A DNA stretch of 64,000 nt from Hydractinia symbiolongicarpus (Eukaryota > Cnidaria > Hydrozoa > Anthoathecata > Hydractiniidae), in assembly GCF_029227915.1 (NCBI RefSeq), contig NC_079875.1, positions 16,113,001-16,177,000 of the forward strand. Direction: 5' to 3'. Each line of letters begins with the position of its first letter. The stretch's first letter is position 1. Positions 36,077 through 45,900 of the stretch are shown here, piece after piece. The notes beneath the pieces were generated by a model. It saw nothing but the letters and a program-made list of their open reading frames with translations. It ran no database searches and was not told where the DNA came from. A program made the translations under genes and the position numbers.

Positions 36077-36123
36077 TGACGCCACGTCTACAAATGCAGA
36101 ACCTAAGACTTACTCGGATGCAG
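36077..36123 (+). CDS. Gene C: linker exon 2
   Basis: 47 nt; acceptor 'cattttag', donor 'gtaaaa'. Phase 2 in, phase 1 out; encodes DATSTNAEPKTYSDA. Its outgoing phase fits the connector exon at 44808. Confidence 0.6.
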
Positions 36124-36235
36124 GTAAAAGATCCAGGGTTTTAATTCCATAGTCATCTCAAAAACCAAACGTGCTTGAGGGGGAAACTCTCTTAGGATTT
36201 CTTTTCTTGCAATACTTAAATACGGAAGCCGATAG

Positions 36236-36440
36236 GTGCCAAAAATCTTTCCCGAAATAAGTGAAAATCTCTTTCAAAATGGTGAAAATCTTTTTCAAAA
36301 TAGTGAAAATCTTTTTCAGAATGGTGAAAATCTTGTTCAAATTTATGAAAATCTTTTTCAAAAAAGTGAAAATCTCTTCCAAAAAAGAAAAAAATCTTTT
36401 TCGAAATGGTAAAAATGTTTCCCGAAAAAAGAGAAAATAT
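36236..36440 (+). repeat. Short minisatellite, 21-22 bp unit
   Basis: Units of the type 'ttcaaaatggtgaaaatctt' repeated about nine times. The unit and its flank (cggaagccgataggtgcc) occur in reverse complement at 42540-42722. Confidence 0.75.
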
Positions 36441-36539
36441 ATCTCAAAATAACATGACCCTAACCTCGTTTCCAGGGTATTTTATATCTTGTATCAAACA
36501 CAAGAACACAGCGAAAAGCTATGACCGCAAGGCGTAATC

Positions 36540-36780
36540 AATATAGAAAGAGTTGCGGAGAGGTTGCCAAGGCAAAGGCATTAAGCACGGCAAGGAAAGG
36601 GCAAAGGCAGGCAAGGAAACAGGAAGAGGAATCAGGAAGGCAGGGGTGGGTAAGGCATGGTAGGCACAGGCATGGGAGGCACAGGCAAGGACATAGTAGG
36701 CAGGCACCAGAAAAGGCATAGGAAGGGTAGGCAAAGAAAGGCACGGTCAGTGCTGGCAAGGAAATGGAACGGCAAGGCAG
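36540..36780 (+). repeat. Purine-rich GGCAAGG/GGCAGG repeat
   Basis: Low-complexity sequence made of 'ggcaagg', 'ggcagg' and 'ggcacagg' motifs. Open frames on both strands here are artefacts of composition. Its start matches 23255-23360. Confidence 0.7.
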
Positions 36781-37340
36781 GGGTGCATGACTTTAATAGA
36801 AAATATCCACCTTACAACTCAAAGATTGTGTATACTCAATATATCTAAGATAAGTATCATATTAGTCCAGGAGTATAGAAAGTATTGAGGTGCAAATATT
36901 TCAAATTCAATATCTCAAGAAAAAGTCTCAAATTTATCTCAGGTCAATATACAGTGAATCATGTTAGCAGAATTATGTGCCATTACAAGTATTTAAACAA
37001 TCGGTCATAACGCCATATGATTTTTTGATAAATCTGAGATTAACTTGATTCCAATGACAACAACATTAAAAAGTCAAGATATGGAAATAATCAGAGAAGT
37101 CCACGAGAAAGGCAAAAAAAAATTAAAAAACGCCTTTTTTAGTTTCTTGTGCCTACCAGGTATGTCAACACAAAACTTTTTACTATAAAGTGATAGATCT
37201 ATTACAAAAAACAAAGCACTTTTGGGCTCTATAAATGAAAGTGATAAATGTATGCAACTCCCCCCCCCTCTACAACTCAAAGATTACCTATTATATGAAA
37301 GCCTGGTTGTTGTAGGTGCAAGATAATTATGTTTTTCCTA

Positions 37341-37408
37341 GCCCTGTCCAGGATTCGAACCTGGATTTCTCATTTGCATGAGTGTCACAGCCATTAGACC
37401 AGCAGGGC
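37341..37408 (-). repeat. tRNA-like repeat 3
   Basis: 68 nt on the minus strand; arms GCCCTG and CAGGGC, D region ggtctaatggctgtga, T arm ccaggttcgaatcctgg. The anticodon arm (ctcat gcaa atgag) is a tight hairpin with no normal 7-nt loop. The outer flank (gtttttcctag) is shared with repeats 4 and 5. Confidence 0.6.
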
Positions 37409-37479
37409 ATAAATATATATATATACAAAACTTTACAGTTGAACATTATATACACTTAGGAACTTACAGCACACAGCCT

Positions 37480-38250
37480 AGTTAATTAACCTTTTGAGAA
37501 ATGCTGGTTAAGCCACAAGTAACTGTGTTACCTGGCGTAAAACGCTTGGTGGAACAGTTAATACAAATTGAAAACTGTACCACACATTCAGGTGGAGCGC
37601 CTTAGTACAGATGTGCAGTATATCGTAAATCGAGTGAAACACACAACATTTAAGGTGTTTCGGGTGTAATTATATTTATCCTTTAGCTTGAATAAAAACA
37701 CAATTTACATATTGTGCCATGTCATAGCGAAAACAGTCAGCAAACCTTTTTTATTTTTCACAAAATGTTCCCGGTAAAACTTAAAATATATGTACTTTAA
37801 TCTGTGGTGCGCCATTAGTATAGGTAAAAAAACCCTTTCAAAAAAACTTTAGCACAACTTCTGTTAAATAGAAACACAGGTAATAGCTTGTCGTTAACAC
37901 TAGGCTGAGTGATTAGTACAGATATACTGTGGCGCACATATACGTTTCGACATAATATCCCTTTCCGAAAAATATCCTAACTTTGGTTCAAATAAACAGA
38001 CAGTAAACACCCTGTTGTTATCCTACACAGCTAAAACAGTCATTCAGCAATTTTATTTTGCGGAAAAGTTTTTGTAACATTTAAAAATAAAAACATAGTT
38101 TAAAACCTGTTATTACACTCCTAAAGCAAAAAGAATCCTGCAATAGTTTATGGGAAAAGTTCTTGTGCAAGATCAAACATTAATCGTAAAATCGGATAGC
38201 CGTAATACATTTTTCCAAAAAACTTTACTGCAACTTCAGTTACCCTGCAT
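37480..38250 (-). repeat. Inverted relative of the 12.0-12.8 kb Helitron-type repeat
   Basis: In reverse complement this block carries 'actgtactaatcactcag' and 'cacagttacttgtggct', matching units at 12138-12180 and 12715-12730. It contains about three units separated by 200-250 bp. The hairpin/CTAG end is not present, so the copy is truncated. Confidence 0.6.
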
Positions 38251-38599
38251 GACAATAAAAAATTCTTATTTCCAACTGAGCAGAAACTTTAAAATAATAG
38301 CAATTAATTAGACTATTGAGAAATTAAATAAGAAATACATGTTTCAATACATGTTGATGATTGCACGAGAACAGCTTGTCAGAATTTAAAAAGCCTCTTA
38401 ACAGAAAACGTAGACGTTGATGTTAAAGTTAGAATTTAAAACGCCTGGGTAATAACAAATGCAGATGTTGAAAAATTAAATAATAAAACAGGTATGTTGC
38501 ACATCCATATAGGTTTAATACCATTTCAAACCAGACATAATCAACATTCAATGTGGCACAGTTTACAAAACGTATAAATCGCGCCAGGTGTTATCAAGT

Positions 38600-38780
38600 T
38601 ATCAAGAACAATTCTTTTTTTCCAGCTACTTTTATACTAGCCAGCTATATGTTCACTAGCTTTAGTTAGGTAGCTAGTGATGATCTTTTTACATGGCTTT
38701 GCATTAGCTAGGTAGCTAGCTAAAGGCTAAAAAGTTGTTCATTACATGTATCAAATAGTATAATTTAATAGAAAATACAG
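38600..38780. repeat. TAGCTAGC-rich dispersed repeat
   Basis: Shares 'gctagctaaaggctaa' and 'gttcattacatgta' with 40100-40320; a similar GCTAGC-rich block lies at 11700-12000. No coding potential. Confidence 0.5.
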
Positions 38781-38867
38781 TAAACAACTTCCCTGATAAG
38801 ACAACAATAGAAAAAGCAAGCTTAATTACGGATTACCAAGGCGTGCATTATAGTTATGTTTTTCCTA

Positions 38868-38939
38868 GCCCTGTCCAGGATTCGAACCCAGATCTCCCAT
38901 TTCCATAAATGAGTGTCATAGCCATTAGACCAACAGGGC
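38868..38939 (-). repeat. tRNA-like repeat 4
   Basis: 72 nt on the minus strand; GCCCTG and CAGGGC arms, ggtctaatggctatga D region, T arm ctgggttcgaatcctgg. The anticodon region (cactcatttatggaaatggg) does not form a regular arm. Shares outer flank with repeats 3 and 5. Confidence 0.6.
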
Positions 38940-39631
38940 ATAATACATAATATATACATGGCATACAGAATTTTAACAGTTTCACATTATACTCAGAAAC
39001 TTACTAAGCTTTCTTCTGTACCTTGACTGTTAATATTGTTAGAGTTATTAACAACCAATATCGTCAAATCCATATATACATATATTTAAATATTTTCAGT
39101 ATAGCTATAGGTGTTGACGATTGCATGATAACCGTTCGTCAGAATTTGCCCTGGTAATAAAAAATGCAGGTGTTGGATGTAAGCATCAGAATTTAAAACG
39201 TCTCAAACAAATAACAAATGTATATACATGTTCAAAAAGTTTCCCGATATATATATTTATATTGCAATAATTTCCGTTTCTGTAACTTGAGCCGTACTGG
39301 TGTATGCTCACTGGCAGGGTTAAAAAAATTTATTTCCTGACCTGTGTACAATATAGCTACAATCGTCCACAAAAATATGGCTTTCCATTCCCCCTCAATG
39401 TTGAAAACTACTGCCCTTTGTGGCTGACCAACGTAAACGATTACACGTGACATACCTTTACATAAACATTGATCATCAGTGGGGACCGAACGTACTATTT
39501 GCAGAATATGTGACTATAGCTAGCTATGTTTTTTTGCTGACTTTTCTAAACTTTTTGGTTCTTGGTTTTTCATATATAAAACTGTCAGAGCCAACAAATT
39601 TTGTGTTGCTGACTTTTCTAAAATAGTAATG

Positions 39632-39999
39632 TCGCGCCATAGATTAGTGGTTATAGCTCTCGTACTCTGTGCGGGAGACCGGGGTTCGATTCCTCTTGAC
39701 GGCGATTCAACATGGGCGAGTGAATGTTACCATACCCCCGGGTTAACCCAAGCCATGTGAGGGAAATTGGGAAGATGGCACACTGTGTGGGCCGTTGGAT
39801 GTTGCCGGGAGTTGTCTAGTAGAGCGCGGGCCCTAATTGGGTCTGCGTAGCTCAAAATGAGCATTAAATACTCTAGGACTCTCCATCAAGCCATGGCCCC
39901 TCCTGGAAATAATAGACAGGGTATATCCCTCGATATTTGTGAGGCTAGTCATGTAAAATATGCACATCTATCTATCTATATCTATCTATCTATCTAAAC
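39632..39999 (+). mobile_element. tRNA-derived SINE with TATC tail
   Basis: The 5' head is tRNA-like with an A-box-like tagattagtggtta and a perfect B box ggttcgattcc (about 39692-39702). A body of about 250 bp (containing gtgagggaaattgggaagat and gtctgcgtagctcaaaatga) is followed by a (tatc)n tail at about 39965-39999. GC content is higher than the surroundings. The element is inserted within a partly duplicated segment (gacttttctaaactttttgg ... agccaaca on both sides). Confidence 0.75.
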
Positions 40000-40099
40000 T
40001 TTTTGGTTTTTGATATATAAAATTGTCAGGGCCAACAATTTTGTGCACAATTGTAGCTAGAAACAAGCTATGTGATGGGACAAAATATAATTATTGTGT

Positions 40100-40320
40100 A
40101 GTACATGTATAGCTATATTGGTAGTTTTATCCCAGCTAAGTGGTTAATTTTATGCTAGTCTTTTTGCTAGCTATATAAAGGCACTTGTTGCTCTTTTTAT
40201 GCTAGCTAGCTATTACTCTTTTAAAGTTAGCTAGCTATACACTATATCCTATCTAAGGCTAAGAAGGGGTTCATTACATGTAAAAAAAAAATAGTGATAT
40301 ACTAGCTAGCTAAACATACC
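40100..40320. repeat. TAGCTAGC-rich dispersed repeat, second copy
   Basis: Contains 'gctagctagctatt' and 'ctaaggctaagaaggggttc' and ends 'actagctagctaaac'. Related to 38600-38780. Confidence 0.5.
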
Positions 40321-40682
40321 CTTTCTTCGTTTCTTGAAAATGACCTTATATATATATACAATATACAAATTACGCTAGGCCATCTTTAAATAAACAAAAG
40401 CACTCCCTCGTTGTGTCAATAAAAAAACACCTTGTCTCGCTTAATTTAGCAATTATATAAGAGAATGACCGGATTAAAGTACTGGGCAACCCAGTCCAAA
40501 AAAAAAGTGGCACGAAAATTCAATGATTTTGATGTATAGTGGGGGCGGAAATCCTATACACTCTCCTCCGTCCCTTATATTTGGCTTATTTAATGAGGAA
40601 ATGGGCTCCGCTACGCTCCGGGCGCTGACGCGCCCTCCGCTTCTCTCCGCAAAAAAGAAGTAACACAAAAAGAAGTTAATCT

Positions 40683-41697
40683 TTATTTTTCCGCATGTGA
40701 TAACATGACGGTATAAAAATGCTTGGCCGAGTGGAAGTTCTCAGGTTGCGACATTCCCAGAAAATCAATCAAGTAGTTGAAGTATTCGTAGTAATTATTC
40801 TCGTAACCATTTTCTTGATCGTCACCGGAGATGAGTTCATCCATTTCATCCAAATCATCACTATCACATAATTTCAGACGACTCCTTCCTTCAAATTTTT
40901 CTGGGAAATGGAACAATTCATCAGGAATACCAGAAACCGTGTCATACCTGGACTTCCGAATGAGGTGGGAATTCCAATGTATTGTTACCTCGTCAAGATC
41001 ATTCACGGAGGCAAAACAGCACTGGAAGCAATATAACTCTAGCTCATTAGCAGGATTATATAATCCATCATTAACCATTTCTTTAAAAAAATCTATCATA
41101 AAAGAGCTTCTATTTCGGCGAAGAAATGACCACCATCCCCCAATCCGTTGATTACTGTGTGAAGGACCGTACATATGTGACTTTGTACCTGAGTTCTCAT
41201 CACCGTGATTACGCCGCAAATAACATTGAATAGTAGCTAGAGTTACATTTTCAGTACCACAATCACTCCTCACTCACTGGATTGTTATTCGAGTGTACTG
41301 CTTTGAGCCATATGATTTTTCGGCTGTATCCGTCAATGCAACCATGATTTGGTAATCCATACGGCTTTAACTTATCGTAACAATCTACGTGCCAGATATC
41401 GTTCGGTCGTTGTACATAATAACGCTTTCTCACTAATCTACGTTTTCCACGTTCTATGGCTAAGCACAGCATCATAAGGACTTTACCTTGATATGCATGG
41501 CTAAGCACAGCATGGTAAGTACTTACCCCTCTAGGTCTTGGATGATCAGGGATTTGTTGTGGTTGACTGTGGCGTGCGCGTGCGCGAGATGTGCTTTGCG
41601 CCAGAAGGAACATTTCTCTATCTCTATGGAATACTGCTGAGCTAGCAGAATGAGTATTATATGGTTTATTTTTAGCACTATTCCCTGGACTGTCCAT
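40683..41697 (-). pseudogene. Integrase-like (DDE) transposase relic
   Basis: Two frames on the minus strand. The first (41697 to 41263) ends with VQRPNDIWHVDCYDKLKPYG, then HGCIDGYSRKIIWL and NNNP; the second (41273 to 40683) starts RSDCGTENV and continues SHSNQRIGGWWSFLRRNRSS and WNSHLIR. This is the order of a retroviral-type integrase fold: first Asp in HVDCYDK/IDGYSRK, second in the SDCGTEN region, and the Glu/Gln region in SNQRIGGWW. About 25 residues normally found between NNNP and RSDCGTEN are missing, with a frame change, so the catalytic core is broken. The N-terminal part is Ser/Pro-rich. The GC-rich flank at 40530-40660 may belong to the element. Confidence 0.68.
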
Positions 41698-41707
41698 TTC
41701 ATTCTCT

Positions 41708-42469
41708 TTAACCCTATTCGGTCCGGGGGGGAGGCGGATTCCGCCCCCCCCCCCTGACGGTTTTTTTTAATAACTCCTGATTGCTTTCTTATATGGCTAT
41801 GATACTTACTGAGTTTCAACATTTATCTATTAGACACCTGCATGCTAAATTTTTAGGTCCCATACCTTTCAGAGGCTTTGATATTGGCCATTACTCGAAA
41901 ATACCCCTAAAATCTCTATGAAATCCTTATAATGGGGAAAATATAATAACTCCTGTTAGGATTATCCTTAGAACTTGAAACTTGCAACACATCTTTATTT
42001 CATCTAGAAGAAGCATTTTGAATAATTTTGTCTCGTGACTATTCCGATTTCCCGATTTTGTCAGATTTTACCCGAAAATCGGGAAAAAACGGATTTTCGG
42101 GCAATTTTTGGCAATTTTTTATTCGATCCATGTAAAAACCGGAAGATATGTTAAAAAAATTTTATTTAGCTTTCAGAAACTTCAAACAGAATGTAAAAAT
42201 TCGCTCTAGAACAAAAGTAATTATATTTTAGGCAGATAGTGGCATTTTTAACAATTTTCAAGCCTCTGATGACGTCACAGAAAATGTGCTGACGCAAGCA
42301 AAAATTTCTTGCCACCATTTTGTTCTTTTTATGACGTACTATAAGTGTGCCAAGTTTGATTCAATTTGAACAATCCTATGAAAAGTTATTGAGGGGGGGC
42401 GGATCCGCCCCCCCCCCCCCCCCCCCCGGTCATAATATGTTCGAAAAACCCCGGACTGAATAAGGTTAA
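41708..42469. mobile_element. piggyBac-like MITE with TTAA duplications
   Basis: TTAA at 41708-41711 and 42466-42469 flank inverted ends CCCTATTCGGTCCGGGG and (reverse complement) CCTTATTCAGTCCGGGG. TTAA target duplication with CCCT-type ends is characteristic of piggyBac. The element has no transposase. Near both ends are palindromes (ggcggattccgcc; gggcggatccgccc) beside C-runs. A related truncated copy is at 5122-5610. The left end lies about 11 bp from the integrase relic's start codon. Confidence 0.72.
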
Positions 42470-42539
42470 TTTACTTTTCCCGCTAAAAAAAGGAACTTAT
42501 GGGTACCGCCATTATACTCGGCACCAGACTCGTCCCAGT

Positions 42540-42722
42540 TCTATTTAGAGAAACATTTTCACCATCTCTCGGGAAACATTTTTACTACTTCTCGGCAAAC
42601 ATTTTTCACCATTTCGAATAACATTTTCGCTATTTGGAATAACATTTTTACTATTTTGAAAAACATTTTCACACAATTTCAAAAAAGATTTTTTGCACCT
42701 ATCGGCTTCCGTACTTAAAGCA
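42540..42722 (-). repeat. Inverted copy of the 36.2-kb minisatellite
   Basis: Repeats of 'aacatttttcaccatttcg' type, ending ttttttgcacctatcggcttccg, which is the reverse complement of the flank at 36228-36250. Confidence 0.7.
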
Positions 42723-43254
42723 TTCGAAAATAAATTAAATCAGTTGATAAGATTGTATCGTGAGATTTCAAAAATACCCATATTGGGCAAGCCAATCAAT
42801 TACCATGGTTACTGTCCAAGATAATGAAAAGCCCTAAAAATTTACCTTCCGCTGGCCATAAAATCTGAAATTTAACAGAGAGTTAGAACTTGAGAATCTG
42901 AGAAATGATTAACACGTCTTTCTGTGATATGACGAGAAAGAATAGTCGCAAGTTGTGTACTTCCGAAAATAGCTTTTAAGTTTGGCGGATTTTAAATTTA
43001 CAATATGTCTGACTGAAAAGCGTCGTTACATTGAGATTATACTACCACTATTCTTGAAGGTCATGTCATAATACTCATTACCTAATCAATAGGAGTGAAG
43101 TTTTCGAGTTATCATGACTAGGAACGTAGAAATGCAATCCCAAGAAAAACGCAAATCAACATTTTAAAGATATTACTTCCGATTGAACGACTTGTTACGC
43201 CTAAATTTGACTACCGTTGAAACTTTGACTTAAGATTCTAAGTCTTAAGCCTGC

Positions 43255-43665
43255 TAAGCTGACAAGTAAACTCTGCTAAACTGACGAGTAAAATCCAACA
43301 ATTAATCCCTGACGAGTAAACCCGACTAGCAAAATCAGACAATAAATCACCGACGAGTGAGCTTCGACTAGTAAACTCCGACAAGTAAACACCGACGAGT
43401 AAGCCCCGATTAGTAAACTCCGACAAGTAATCCCTGACGAATAAACCGGAATGATTAAACCCCGACAAGTAAACAACGACGAATAAACTCCGGCAAGTAA
43501 ACAGTGATGAGTAGACCCAGACTAGTAAACTCCGCCAAGTAAACCATGACGAGTAAACCCGAATGATTAAACCCCGACAAGTAAACCCCAACAAGTAAAT
43601 CCCGACGAGTAAACTCCGACAAGTAAACACCGACGAGTAAATTCCGAATGATTAAACCCCGAAAA
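43255..43665. repeat. 15-bp minisatellite
   Basis: About 27 units of the type 'aaaccccgacaagta' and 'aactccgacgagta'. Because the unit is 15 bp, the minus strand stays open (43238-43630) with a five-residue rhythm such as SLLVG-VYSSG-FTCR. No signal of a true gene. Confidence 0.8.
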
Positions 43666-44807
43666 GTAATGTTCCAATTAAGTTCTGGTTTACTCTATAA
43701 ATCATCAAGCTCTCCTTAATTTCTGAAAAAAAATTCGTGAGGTCTGATGTGACGATACTAAAATTATTAAAGAGAGCTGAACCGCAGAGGAAAAGACGTT
43801 CTTTGACGGCAGATAACTGACCACTTGTAACAAACTTACCAGTCACAGTTGACTGGTGTGACCTGAAAACGACCACCTGAGTGAATATTTCTTAAACAGG
43901 CAACATGTCAACATATCTTGGACATTTGAAACCGAAAGAAATGATATTTTACCCTTTGGTGTTAATTTTAACCGTTGCATTAATTGTTTTTGACGTCACT
44001 TCACAAAAACTCAAAGTTTAGTGGCGTTTACTGTACCTTTAATACTTTTATTGCTGTTGAATGCGGCCATAACATTGTTTTTACGCCATTAAATCGTGTA
44101 TAGCAAATTTATAGATAGATGTATTGAAACGTTTCAAGATTTGTTAGGTGTTTTGTTAGGCTTTTGTTAGGTAAAAAAGAATCCGGTGTATATATTTTTT
44201 GCTACTTTTGGAAACTTTGACTTTGCAACTACGCACTAGACTAGTCAACTCCGTTTATTTTACGGCCTGCTGTCGCAAATTCGGGTTTTTCTCACCTGTT
44301 TGTTTTTCATCAAATTGAATTTCAGGTCCGTGTTCAAAAGGCTTTGCTTTCAAATGGGTTATGTCAATTTAACAGAAGTGTAATGCCACGTATTTTGAAA
44401 AAACTAACCGACATTTTAAAGCTAGGGCTTTCGACATCTGGGATATTTACCTATGATTGCTATGCTTAATAAGAGCTGCCGTCAAAAAACATATATTTTT
44501 TTCTGCGGTTCAACTTCCTTCGATGATTTAATTGTCTTCCTGATGACGGTCTCAAAAACGACCAAAAATTTCAAATAAAAGTTATGACCAAGTCGGTATT
44601 TTATTTTCTGTTGTTTCGTTAATCTATCAATTCAAGAGATCTTCTATAGATTCCACATTGCTTACAAGCATTCTCAGTACAAAGAACTTTTAGCAGGCAT
44701 TTTAGACAGATAAGATACATCTATTATTAATACAGAGATTTTAATTTTTCTATAAGAAACAATGTTTTTGTTTGTTACTTTTGACGACCATTCTTTCTTT
44801 ATGCCAG

Positions 44808-44880
44808 ATATCAAAAGGAGGAATCACCCTACTTGTGACACTGAAGCTTCTACTACTGTTAGAAATTTAGAAGATGAACC
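44808..44880 (+). CDS. Gene C: connector exon before SH2
   Basis: 73 nt (2 + 23 codons + 2); acceptor 'atgccag', donor 'gtgagt'. Encodes IKRRNHPTCDTEASTTVRNL then EDE. Homologous to the gene A exon at 6729-6813 with the same phases; the next exon continues P-WYFG in frame. The link backwards to linker exon 2 (36123) is phase-compatible but spans 8.7 kb. Confidence 0.75.
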
Positions 44881-44954
44881 GTGAGTATATAACAGTGTTT
44901 CAAACTTGTATTTTTAATAATGCGTGCAGAAGCAGTTGTTCTTTTTATCTTCAT

Positions 44955-45095
44955 TGCAGATGCTATTGCTTTAGTTTTAGTTATTCTGCTTGTTGTTGTT
45001 ATTGTTGTTGTTTTTGTTATTGTTATTGTTGATTTTGATGGTGTTATTGTTGTCGCTGTAGTTGTTTGTGTTGTTCCTGTTGTTTTTACCTAGCT
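44955..45095 (+). repeat. TTG/TTA-rich triplet stretch
   Basis: Low-complexity run of 'ttgttattgttgttg' type within the proposed gene C intron. No feature beyond composition. Confidence 0.7.
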
Positions 45096-45539
45096 GTTGC
45101 AAAAATTTCAAATTTCCGTTCTGTTTATCTATACGTTATGACGAAGGCATGTGTATCATCTTATACAAAGAGCAAGATATAGTTTGAGCATATTCTTTAA
45201 CAAGTATTTTATCTTTACTAATGCTAACCAATTCAGTTCTTGAGATAATGACACTTTGTCATAATTGTAGGCTGTGTGAATTGATTATGCCCCTGGCCAC
45301 ACGACTTTACATTATGCGTTCTTTTCCAGCACAGTTTTATTCGACATGTCCTATCTTATGTGAACCAACAATGAGATAAAACCGATAAGGTACCGATGCA
45401 GTGCATATACGTTTCTGTAAAAAAAACACGGCTGAAAATCCTAAAGAAATCGAATCGGGTGCAATTCAAACTTTTTTCAGTTGAAATATGCTAGAATAAT
45501 CTACCTGTAAGGAAGATACAAAGGTTATAAAAAAGCAAG

Positions 45540-45900
45540 TTATATCTGGTAAAGCTAAATTGGGTCAAGTTATATCTGGTCAAGTTATATCTGGTCAAGT
45601 TATATCTGGCCAAGTTATATCTGGTCAAGTTATATCTGGTCAAGTCAAACCTTGTTAAGTTATATCTGGTCAAGTTACTTATGATCAAGTTATATCTAGT
45701 CAAGTTATATCTGGTCAAGTTATATCTGGTCAAATGATATCTGGTCAAGTCAAACCTTGTTAAGTTATATCTGGTCAAGTTATATTGGGTCAAGTTATAT
45801 CTAGCCAAGTTATATCTGGTCAACTTATATCTGGTCAACTTATATCTGGCCATGTTATATCTGGCAAAGTTATGTCTGGTCAAGTTATGTCTGCTTAAAC
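45540..45900. repeat. 15-bp minisatellite, unit tcaagttatatctgg
   Basis: About 24 units with few changes. The minus strand remains open (45883-45491) and reads a pentapeptide TRYNL with variants (TRFDL, ARYNL). It superficially resembles pentapeptide-repeat proteins, but the nucleotide unit itself is conserved, as expected for a minisatellite. Confidence 0.85.

Larger units (their letters stand above)
36124..44807 (+). other. Proposed long gene C intron filled with repeats
   Basis: About 8.7 kb between linker exon 2 and the connector exon. It holds two minisatellite blocks in inverted orientation, two tRNA-like repeats, a SINE, inverted Helitron-type repeats, an integrase relic, a piggyBac-like MITE and a 15-bp minisatellite, all described separately. 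The joining of 36123 to 44808 is inferred from phase and paralogy. Confidence 0.45.

Noticed and set aside
36519-36848. Several Arg/Lys- or Pro/Cys-rich open frames on both strands
   Set aside because: They arise from the GGCAAGG-type low-complexity repeat.
43238-43630. 130-residue Leu/Ser/Tyr-rich open frame
   Set aside because: Fully explained by a 15-bp minisatellite; no signal or domain.
45491-45883. 130-residue open frame of TRYNL pentapeptides as a true protein gene
   Set aside because: The nucleotide unit itself is conserved, there is no flanking unique coding sequence, and a 15-bp unit keeps a frame open automatically.
43255-45900. CRISPR array
   Set aside because: The repeats are head-to-tail 15-bp units with no unique spacers, and the genome is metazoan.
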